A stretch of 32,691 bases of DNA, taken from contig NZ_JAMTDQ010000021.1 in the NCBI RefSeq assembly GCF_023806635.1, positions 1-32,691 of the forward strand. Direction: 5' to 3'. Position numbers and translations under genes: made by a program. Below the pieces are notes generated by a model. The model was not told where the DNA came from. It made no database searches and was given only the letters and a program-made list of their open reading frames with translations. This document shows, piece by piece, positions 25,299 to 32,691 of the stretch (within the stretch, counting starts at the first letter, position 1; each line of letters begins with the position of its first letter). This DNA is from Accumulibacter sp. (lineage in GTDB: Bacteria > Pseudomonadota > Gammaproteobacteria > Burkholderiales > Rhodocyclaceae).

Positions 25299-27725
25299 AT
25301 GTCTGCACCCCCGAAGCTGTCCGCCGATCCGGTTGAACTGCCGCTGTTGCCGCTGCGCGATGTGGTCGTCTTTCCGCATATGGTCATCCCGCTCTTCGTC
25401 GGGCGTCCAAAGTCGATCAAGGCCCTGGAAACGGCGATGCAGGGAGGAAAGAGCATTCTCCTCGTGGCCCAGAAGTCTGCAGTCAAGGACGAGCCCGAAG
25501 CGGAGGATCTGTATGGCGTCGGCTGTCTGGCCACTATCCTGCAGATGCTCAAGTTGCCCGACGGAACGGTCAAGGTGCTGGTCGAGGGGGCGCAGCGTGC
25601 GCGTCTGCAGGCCATCGATTCGAGATCGGACATGTTCTTTGCCGAAGCGCGTCCAGTGATGGCCGAGGACGGTGTGAATCACGAGGTGGAGGCCCTGCGT
25701 CGTGCCGTCATCGCGCAGTTCGACCAGTATGTCAAGCTCAACAAGAAGATTCCCCCCGAGATCCTGACGTCGATAGCCGGCATTGAAGAGGCCGGACGTC
25801 TTGCCGACACGATTGCCGCCCACCTGCCGCTGAAGCTTGAGCAGAAGCAGGAAATCCTCGAGATGTTCGACGTTCGTGCCCGTATCGAACGGCTGCTGGC
25901 GCAACTCGAGGCGGAAATCGACATCCTGCAGGTGGAGAAGCGGATTCGTGGCCGCGTCAAACGCCAGATGGAGAAGAGTCAGCGCGAGTACTATCTCAAC
26001 GAGCAGGTCAAGGCGATCCAGAAGGAACTCGGGGAAGGCGAGGACGGGGCCGACCTCGAGGAACTTGACCGCAAGGTCAAGGCTGCCGGGATGAGCAAGG
26101 AAGGACTTGCCAAGGCGCAGTCGGAGTTCCGCAAGCTTCGCCTGATGTCGCCCATGTCGGCAGAAGCGACGGTCGTGCGCAACTTCATCGAAACACTGAT
26201 TGGCCTCCCGTGGCGCAGACGGACGCGCATCAGCAAGGATCTCGCGGCTGCCGGCAGGATTCTCGACGCGGATCACTGGGGTCTCGACAAGGTCAAGGAA
26301 CGGATCATCGAATACCTCGCCGTGCAGCAGCGGGTCGATCGCCTGAAGGCGCCGATCCTCTGCCTGGTCGGGCCGCCTGGGGTGGGCAAGACCTCGCTCG
26401 GCCAGTCGATAGCGCGTGCCACCGGCCGCAAGTTCGTTCGCATGAGTCTCGGCGGCGTGCGCGACGAAGCGGAGATCCGCGGTCACCGGCGAACCTATAT
26501 CGGCTCGATGCCGGGCAAGATCCTGCAGAACATGAGCAGGATCGGCGTCCGCAATCCGCTGTTCCTGCTTGACGAAGTTGACAAGATGGGACAGGATTTT
26601 CGTGGCGATCCGAGTTCCGCACTGCTCGAAGTGCTCGATCCTGAGCAGAACTCCACCTTCGTCGACCATTACGTCGAGGTCGAGTACGATCTGTCGGAAG
26701 TGATGTTCGTGGCGACGGCCAACACCTTGAACATTCCTCCGCCGTTGCTCGATCGCATGGAGGTGATCCGGCTCTCGGGCTACACCGAGGACGAGAAGGT
26801 CAACATCGCGCAGCGCTACCTGTTGCCCAAGCAGATGAAGAACAACGGGCTGAAGACGAGCGAGCTGACGGTGGCGGAAAGCGCGCTGCGTGACATCGTC
26901 CGCTACTACACACGCGAGGCCGGTGTCCGTTCGCTCGAGCGCGATATCTCGAAGATTTGTCGCAAGGTGGTCAAGACCCTCCTTTTGCGGAAGAGTCAGG
27001 GAAAGATGGCGGTCAGTGCGCGCAATCTCGACAAGTTCCTCGGCGTCCGTCGCTACAATTTCGGTGTTGCCGAGCGCGAGAACCAGATCGGTCAAGTCAC
27101 GGGTCTGGCGTGGACCGAGGTTGGCGGGGAACTACTGACCATCGAAGCGGTGGTCCTGCCGGGCAAAGGAAAGACGACGACCACCGGCAAACTAGGCGAG
27201 GTCATGCAGGAATCGGTTCAGGCGGCGCTGTCGGTGGTCCGCAAGCGCGCGCAGTCGCTGGGCGTCGACCACGATTTCTACCAGAAGAGCGATATTCACA
27301 TCCATCTCCCGGAGGGTGCGATTCCGAAGGATGGTCCGTCGGCAGGCGTCGGCATCTGCACGGCTCTGGTGTCCGTGTTGACCGGCATCCCGGTCTGTTG
27401 TGACGTGGCGATGACCGGCGAGATCACCCTGCGCGGCGAAGTGCTACCAATCGGCGGTCTCAAGGAGAAGCTGCTGGCGGCGGTCCGCGGCGGACTGGCC
27501 AGGGTTCTGATACCGGAAGAGAACGTCCGGGATCTGGCCGAGATTCCGGACACCATCAAGAACAGGCTGGAGATCATTCCGGTGCGCTGGATCGATCAGG
27601 TGCTCGAGTACGCTCTCGAGCGCAAACCTGAGCCATCTGTCGTCGACGACGCAGGAGTGCCGCCAGGGGTGGAGACGAACACCCCAGATGCCGCTGCGGC
27701 TGCGTCCGCCGGGCTCACTCACTGA
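25299..27725 (+). CDS. lon: ATP-dependent protease Lon
   Basis: Cytoplasmic AAA+ serine protease that removes damaged and regulatory proteins. The 808 residues contain the N-terminal LON substrate-binding domain (LPLLPLRDVVVFPHMVIPLFVGR), a coiled-coil region, and AAA+ Walker A GPPGVGKT (358-365). The protease domain has the catalytic dyad Ser681 (KDGPSAGVG) and Lys724 (GGLKEKLLAA). The tail after about residue 775 is Ala/Pro-rich and variable. ATG 25299 is preferred because MSAPPKLSADPVELPLLPLRD fits homologues and GGGA lies eight bases upstream; the upstream in-frame codon at 25239 falls inside the promoter. Heat induction is expected from the sigma-32 site. Confidence 0.97.
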   Translation: MSAPPKLSADPVELPLLPLRDVVVFPHMVIPLFVGRPKSIKALETAMQGGKSILLVAQKSAVKDEPEAEDLYGVGCLATILQMLKLPDGTVKVLVEGAQRARLQAIDSRSDMFFAEARPVMAEDGVNHEVEALRRAVIAQFDQYVKLNKKIPPEILTSIAGIEEAGRLADTIAAHLPLKLEQKQEILEMFDVRARIERLLAQLEAEIDILQVEKRIRGRVKRQMEKSQREYYLNEQVKAIQKELGEGEDGADLEELDRKVKAAGMSKEGLAKAQSEFRKLRLMSPMSAEATVVRNFIETLIGLPWRRRTRISKDLAAAGRILDADHWGLDKVKERIIEYLAVQQRVDRLKAPILCLVGPPGVGKTSLGQSIARATGRKFVRMSLGGVRDEAEIRGHRRTYIGSMPGKILQNMSRIGVRNPLFLLDEVDKMGQDFRGDPSSALLEVLDPEQNSTFVDHYVEVEYDLSEVMFVATANTLNIPPPLLDRMEVIRLSGYTEDEKVNIAQRYLLPKQMKNNGLKTSELTVAESALRDIVRYYTREAGVRSLERDISKICRKVVKTLLLRKSQGKMAVSARNLDKFLGVRRYNFGVAERENQIGQVTGLAWTEVGGELLTIEAVVLPGKGKTTTTGKLGEVMQESVQAALSVVRKRAQSLGVDHDFYQKSDIHIHLPEGAIPKDGPSAGVGICTALVSVLTGIPVCCDVAMTGEITLRGEVLPIGGLKEKLLAAVRGGLARVLIPEENVRDLAEIPDTIKNRLEIIPVRWIDQVLEYALERKPEPSVVDDAGVPPGVETNTPDAAAAASAGLTH

Positions 27726-27773
27726 ACACGCCTTGTGGCGGCGGTGCAGCTGCTGCCGCACCATCTGCCGCTC

Positions 27774-27802
27774 TGGCCAAGTGCTGCCGGATGCGCTAGA
27801 CT
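27774..27802 (+). promoter_or_regulatory. Candidate promoter of the tRNA-Val/tRNA-Asp unit
   Basis: TGGCCA at 27774-27779 and TAGACT at 27797-27802 have a 17-base spacer, followed by a GC-rich discriminator (CGCGCC) of the kind seen at stringently controlled stable RNA promoters. Each hexamer matches consensus at four of six positions. Confidence 0.35.
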
Positions 27803-27829
27803 CGCGCCTCCAGTGCTTGATCACGCTAG

Positions 27830-27905
27830 GGGTGCTTAGCTCAGTTGGTAGAGCGCTAGCCTTACAAGCTGGATGTCGGCGGTTCGAGCCCGTCAGCACC
27901 CACCA
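27830..27905 (+). tRNA. tRNA-Val (anticodon TAC)
   Basis: The 76-base cloverleaf has acceptor arms GGGTGCT/AGCACCC, D-arm GCTC/GAGC and anticodon stem CTAGC/GCTGG with loop CTTACAA. The T-arm is GGCGG/CCGTC with TTCGAGC. The discriminator A and CCA are encoded. Anticodon TAC reads valine GTA codons and probably others of the box. It is co-transcribed with the tRNA-Asp gene 34 bases downstream. Confidence 0.95.
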
Positions 27906-27939
27906 GGAGCAGCAAGAGCGATTGTGCCGCGAGTGTTTT

Positions 27940-28016
27940 GGAGTGGTAGTTCAGTTGGTCAGAATACCGGCCTGTCACGCCGGGGGTCGCGGGTTCGAGC
28001 CCCGTCCACTCCGCCA
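27940..28016 (+). tRNA. tRNA-Asp (anticodon GTC)
   Basis: The 77-base cloverleaf has acceptor GGAGTGG/CCACTCC, anticodon stem CCGGC/GCCGG with loop CTGTCAC, discriminator G73 typical of tRNA-Asp, and encoded CCA. A strong intrinsic terminator follows seven bases later. Confidence 0.97.
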
Positions 28017-28022
28017 ACATCG

Positions 28023-28049
28023 AAAGGCGAACACTAGTTCGCCTTTTTT
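28023..28049 (+). terminator. Intrinsic terminator of the tRNA-Val/Asp unit
   Basis: Stem AAAGGCGAAC/GTTCGCCTTT with loop ACTA (28033-28036) is followed by a continuous T-run to 28049 and a further TTTT. This is a textbook Rho-independent terminator and should separate the tRNA genes (and any read-through from lon) from ppiD. Confidence 0.92.
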
Positions 28050-28092
28050 CTTTTGGTTTCAACACGTTCCAAAGAGTTAGCGACCTACCACC

Positions 28093-30003
28093 ATGTTCTT
28101 TGACACCGTTCGCAACAACAAGAGGGTTGTCCAGGTCTTTCTTGCCTTGATCGCCTTGCCGTTCGCCTTCTGGGGCGTCGACTCGTACGTTCGTGGCGGG
28201 GGAGCGGGGGCCGACCTGGCCAGTGTCGGCGACAGCAAGATCACCCAACAGCAGTTCGATCAGGCGTGGCGCGTGCATCAGGACCGGATGCGCCAGGCTC
28301 TTGGCGACAGCTTTCGTCCCGAGTCGATGAATACTCCGGCGGCACGCCTTGCCGTGCTCAACTCGTTGGTCGATCAGCGCCTGCTTCTTCTGGAAGCGGC
28401 GAAGGGGAAGCTGGGTGCGAGCGATGAAGCGCTGCGCGAAATGATCGGCAGTATTCCGGCTTTGCAGGAAAACGGCCGCTTCTCCATGGCTCGTTACCAG
28501 TCGGCGTTGGCGGCGCAAGGTCTGTCGCAGGCGCAGTTCGAGGCGCAGATCCGGCAGGATCTGACTCTGCAGGAGTTGGTTGCGGCCATTGGCGATACGG
28601 GCGTCGCTGCCAGCAGCGAGACCGAGAGGATTCTGGCTATCCAGTCTGAGGAAAGGCAGGTTGCCGAGTTCCGAATCGCTCCCGGGCAGTTTGCCGGACA
28701 GGTCCGGATCGACGAGGAGGCGCTGCGCAAGTTCTACGACGAGAACGGCAAGCGGTTCGAGATTGCCGAACAGGCCAGGGTGGAGTACGTACTGCTGTCG
28801 CTTGCCGCGCGGATCGGCCAGACTGCGGTCAAGGATGCTGATCTGAAGGACTGGTACGAGAGCCACCGGGATCGCTACCAGCAGGGCGAAGAAAGGCGGG
28901 TGAGTCACATCCTGATCCTGGCGCCGAGCGGTGAGTCCGAGCAGGCAAAGGCCAGGGCAAGGGCCGACGAGCTTCTCGATGAGGTGCGGAAATCGCCAGC
29001 GCGATTTGCGGATCTCGCCAGAAAGCATTCGCAGGATCCGGGCTCGGCGGGCAAGGGCGGCGATCTGGGCGTAGTCGCGCGCGGGACGATGGTCAAGCCG
29101 TTCGAGGAGGCTGTCTTCAGCCTGCGCGAGAACGAGGTGTCGGGCGTCGTACAGTCGGAGTTCGGCTACCACATCATCATCGTAACGGGCATCAAGGCCG
29201 CCAGGCAGCGGACTTTCGCCGAGGTACGCCCGGAAATCGAGGCCGAACTCAAGCAACAGGCAGCGCAGCGCAGATTTGCCGAGGATGCCGAAGCGTTCAG
29301 CAACATCGTCTACGAACAACCGGACAGTCTGCAACCGGCAGCCGAGCGCTTCAATCTGAAGCTGCAGACATCCGATTGGTTGCCGCGCAACCCCGCCCCG
29401 GCGGCGGTGGCGAGCCTGGGGCACCTGGGTAATGCAAGGATTCTTGCAGCGATCTTCTCGGATGACTCGGTTCGCAACAGGCGCAACACCGAAGCGATCG
29501 AGGTGGCTCCGAACACACTGCTGGCGGCGCGCGTCGTCGAGCACCGGCCTGCGAGCGTGCGACCGTTCGCGGACGTGAAGGCCGATATCCAGGCGGCGCT
29601 GATGCTGCAGGGCGAGGCCGCTCTGGCACGCTCCGCCGGCGAAGCGCGCTTGGCCGAGTTGCGGCAGGGCGGCGCAGACAGCGTCGCCTGGACGCCGCCA
29701 CGCAAACTCGCGCGGCAGGATGCACGACAGCTGCCGCCAGAGGCAGCGAAAGCCATCTTCGGCGCCGACGTGCACAAGTTGCCGGTCTTCGTCGGCGCAG
29801 CGGCCGGCGACGGGGGGTACGTGCTGTACAAGATCGTCAGGGTGACGCAACCGGAGCGCGTCGACGAGGCGCGGCGGCAGGCGCTGCAGCGCGAGTACGC
29901 GCAGATCCTGGGGCAGGAGGATTTCGCGGCTTATCTCGCCGGTCTGCGCCAGCGCTACCGGATCGACATCAACAAGGCGGCACTGGAGCGCAAGGAGCGC
30001 TAG
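28093..30003 (+). CDS. ppiD: Periplasmic peptidyl-prolyl isomerase/chaperone PpiD (SurA N-terminal family)
   Basis: Inner-membrane-anchored periplasmic folding factor at the Sec translocon exit. The 636 residues start with a short cytoplasmic MFFDTVRNNKR and a membrane helix (about 12-30: VVQVFLALIALPFAFWGV). A SurA-like N-terminal chaperone domain follows. The parvulin domain (about 270-360) contains VSHILIL, DLARKHSQDPGSAGKGGDLG and FGYHIIIVTG. A second, degenerate region makes up the C-terminus, as in E. coli PpiD. No Shine-Dalgarno is visible before ATG 28093. The gene starts only 43 bases after a strong terminator, so its promoter must be very close. The position after lon is conserved in many Proteobacteria. 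Confidence 0.94.
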   Translation: MFFDTVRNNKRVVQVFLALIALPFAFWGVDSYVRGGGAGADLASVGDSKITQQQFDQAWRVHQDRMRQALGDSFRPESMNTPAARLAVLNSLVDQRLLLLEAAKGKLGASDEALREMIGSIPALQENGRFSMARYQSALAAQGLSQAQFEAQIRQDLTLQELVAAIGDTGVAASSETERILAIQSEERQVAEFRIAPGQFAGQVRIDEEALRKFYDENGKRFEIAEQARVEYVLLSLAARIGQTAVKDADLKDWYESHRDRYQQGEERRVSHILILAPSGESEQAKARARADELLDEVRKSPARFADLARKHSQDPGSAGKGGDLGVVARGTMVKPFEEAVFSLRENEVSGVVQSEFGYHIIIVTGIKAARQRTFAEVRPEIEAELKQQAAQRRFAEDAEAFSNIVYEQPDSLQPAAERFNLKLQTSDWLPRNPAPAAVASLGHLGNARILAAIFSDDSVRNRRNTEAIEVAPNTLLAARVVEHRPASVRPFADVKADIQAALMLQGEAALARSAGEARLAELRQGGADSVAWTPPRKLARQDARQLPPEAAKAIFGADVHKLPVFVGAAAGDGGYVLYKIVRVTQPERVDEARRQALQREYAQILGQEDFAAYLAGLRQRYRIDINKAALERKER

Positions 30004-30067
30004 CTGCGTGCCAGACGAAGGCCGTAGTGCCGGCCGTTTCCGTATCGTCCCGCGCCGCGAGCGCGAC

Positions 30068-30103
30068 ACAAGAAAAACCCCGCCGCGGCGGGGTTTCTCT
30101 TGT
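30068..30103. terminator. Bidirectional terminator between convergent ppiD and groEL
   Basis: A perfect 22-base palindrome at 30075-30096 (arms AAACCCCGCC and GGCGGGGTTT around GC) is extended by ACAAG (30068-30072) and CTTGT (30099-30103). The A-run on the left and the T-run on the right give a terminator in both directions, suited to ending ppiD on the plus strand and groESL on the minus strand. Confidence 0.88.
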
Positions 30104-30130
30104 CCAGTCATCGCCTGGCCGGGCAGGGGA

Positions 30131-31804
<1,674 letters not shown>

Positions 31805-31881
31805 TCAATGATTTATGTCTGAAACGGGCGAACTTCGGGAGCACCGGCCAAGCGCGCGAGGCGCCTTTCCGGACTTGGCCG

Positions 31882-32172
31882 TCAGCCTTCGATGACGCCC
31901 ATGATGTCTTCCTCGCGCATGACGAGCAGTTCCTCTCCCTCGACCTTGACGGTCTGGCCGGCGTACTTGCCAAAGAGGACGCGGTCGCCCACCTTGACGG
32001 CGAGGGCACGGACGCTGCCATCATCGAGGATCTTGCCGTTGCCGACGGCGCGAACCTCGCCTTGGTCCGGCTTTTCTGCTGCGGTATCCGGGATGACGAT
32101 GCCGGATGCGGTACGGCGCTCCTCTTCGAGACGTTTGACGATCACGCGATCATGCAGCGGACGAATCTTCAT
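31882..32172 (-). CDS. groES: Co-chaperonin GroES (10 kDa)
   Basis: Heptameric lid of the GroEL chamber. The 96 residues start [18 protein letters not shown] and include the mobile loop region [21 protein letters not shown]. The roof-loop/strand portion is [38 protein letters not shown] seven bases upstream of the ATG on the minus strand gives a strong ribosome site. It is the first gene of groESL. Confidence 0.98.
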   Translation of the reverse strand: MKIRPLHDRVIVKRLEEERRTASGIVIPDTAAEKPDQGEVRAVGNGKILDDGSVRALAVKVGDRVLFGKYAGQTVKVEGEELLVMREEDIMGVIEG

Positions 32173-32259
32173 GCAGTTTCTCCTAGGTTGGATGACAAGT
32201 CAGAACATCGGCTAGCCTGTTGGAACCCCTCGCAGCCCAAGCCCGAGGGCACGAGTGCT

Positions 32260-32286
32260 TTGGCACTCTCCGCTAACGAGTGCTAA
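32260..32286 (-). promoter_or_regulatory. CIRCE operator (HrcA binding site) of groESL
   Basis: The arms TTGGCACTC (32260-32268) and GAGTGCTAA (32278-32286), separated by exactly nine bases, match the CIRCE consensus TTAGCACTC-N9-GAGTGCTAA with one mismatch. HrcA represses chaperone genes from this site. An extra half-site GAGTGCTTT at 32253-32261 adjoins it, giving an additional short palindrome with the GCACTC of the left arm. Confidence 0.92.
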
Positions 32287-32287
32287 T

Positions 32288-32315
32288 AATAGGGTCCCTT
32301 CGTTCGGATTTCAAG
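32288..32315 (-). promoter_or_regulatory. Sigma-32-like promoter of groESL
   Basis: On the minus strand CTTGAAA (32315 down to 32309) is a perfect sigma-32 -35. After 13 bases comes ACCCTATT (about 32295 to 32288), a partial match to CCCCATNT. The CIRCE element begins directly downstream over the predicted start, giving combined RpoH activation and HrcA repression. Confidence 0.7.
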
Positions 32316-32435
32316 AGCCCACGGTGCAGCAGGTGCAGGAGCCCGCTGCCGCCTGAGGCGGGCCGCGACCAGAGAGGGCCCCGGGCGTTCCGTCAGGGGC
32401 GGTGGAGGGAATGCGACGATTCGCCTCGGAGCATG

Positions 32436-32464
32436 TTGACGCGCCTGGCTTCGATTGCTACAAT
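32436..32464 (+). promoter_or_regulatory. Strong sigma-70 promoter of tRNA-fMet with GC-rich discriminator
   Basis: TTGACG at 32436-32441 and TACAAT at 32459-32464 are 17 bases apart, each one mismatch from consensus. The -10 is followed by the GC-rich GCCCCTCC, typical of ppGpp-sensitive stable RNA promoters. Transcription would start near 32471, about 90 bases before the tRNA. Confidence 0.8.
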
Positions 32465-32561
32465 GCCCCTCCTTCGCAGCCAGCACGTGTTTTCAAGCGG
32501 TCAGAATTCGCGCCGATCGGGCGTGCTGTGTGGGAAGGTAACCGGGTGATCCCCGGCGTGT

Positions 32562-32638
32562 CGCGGGGTGGAGCAGTCTGGCAGCTCGTCGGGCTCATAA
32601 CCCGAAGGTCACAGGTTCAAATCCTGTCCCCGCAACCA
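32562..32638 (+). tRNA. Initiator tRNA-fMet (anticodon CAT)
   Basis: The 77-base cloverleaf has acceptor CGCGGGG/CCCCGCA, whose first pair is the C1-A72 mismatch that marks initiator tRNAs. The anticodon stem TCGGG/CCCGA contains the three G-C pairs read by IF3, with loop CTCATAA. The T-arm is ACAGG/CCTGT with TTCAAAT. CCA is encoded. It closely resembles E. coli initiator tRNA. Confidence 0.97.
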
Positions 32639-32650
32639 GCTCTTTAAAAA
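32639..32650 (+). promoter_or_regulatory. boxA-like antitermination element after tRNA-fMet
   Basis: GCTCTTTAAAAA directly after the tRNA CCA resembles the rRNA boxA (consensus TGCTCTTTAACA) bound by NusB/S10. The following CAACCGATAGGTGTGGG is like sequence I associate with betaproteobacterial rRNA leaders or spacers. The window ends before any rRNA, so this is only suggestive. Confidence 0.45.
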
Positions 32651-32691
32651 CGAGACAACCGATAGGTGTGGGTTCTTGGTCTGGTGGTGGT

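Noticed and set aside
23649-27095. 1148-residue open frame on the minus strand opposite clpP, clpX and lon
   Set aside because: It is a shadow of three highly conserved genes on the plus strand, with low-complexity composition and no recognisable domain.

Overview
This window is a high-GC bacterial chromosome segment with tightly packed genes. Gene content and order (gyrA-pheA-hisC-tyrA-aroA/cmk-rpsA-ihfB-lapB-hldA-hldD-cysM, then tig-clpP-clpX-lon-tRNA-ppiD, then groESL) point to a betaproteobacterium. The single-domain heptose kinase and the use of both HrcA/CIRCE and sigma-32-type signals at groESL agree with this. I would guess Rhodocyclales, possibly the Accumulibacter/Dechloromonas neighbourhood, but that is inference without a database search.

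Bases 1-8230 hold the end of gyrA and an aromatic amino acid operon: chorismate mutase/prephenate dehydratase, a HisC-type aminotransferase, prephenate dehydrogenase, and a fused EPSP synthase-cytidylate kinase. Ribosomal protein S1 (rpsA) and IHF-beta (ihfB) follow and end at a strong hairpin. The serC gene that often lies between gyrA and pheA is not there.

Bases 8335-13230 are an envelope and LPS block: lapB (control of LPS synthesis), hldA and hldD (heptose precursor), cysM (cysteine) and a PolB-like 3'-5' exonuclease. lapA, which usually precedes lapB, is missing.

Bases 13231-19438 look more accessory. They carry an orphan periplasmic amino-acid-type binding protein, a small two-helix membrane protein, and a complete type I secretion system (ABC exporter, membrane fusion protein, TolC-like outer membrane protein) with no recognisable substrate beside it. 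The two longest G homopolymers I noticed (G8) both lie here, one of them inside the TolC-like coding sequence. Bases 19524-21268 on the minus strand encode an ArsS-type radical SAM protein followed by a type II haloacid dehalogenase.

Bases 21766-30003 are a protein quality-control block: trigger factor, ClpP, ClpX, Lon, tRNA-Val and tRNA-Asp with a strong terminator, then PpiD. lon has a near-consensus sigma-32 promoter overlapped by a perfect 11-bp inverted repeat. groES-groEL run on the minus strand from a sigma-32-like promoter with a CIRCE operator, and they converge on ppiD at a symmetrical bidirectional terminator.

The window ends with a strong stable-RNA-type promoter, an initiator tRNA and a boxA-like element that may begin an rRNA leader. 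I found no CRISPR, phage, insertion sequence or clearly novel multi-gene system. The most interesting signals are regulatory (lon, groES, rpsA, tRNA-fMet/boxA) and architectural (aroA-cmk fusion, missing serC and lapA, G8 tract in the secretion gene).
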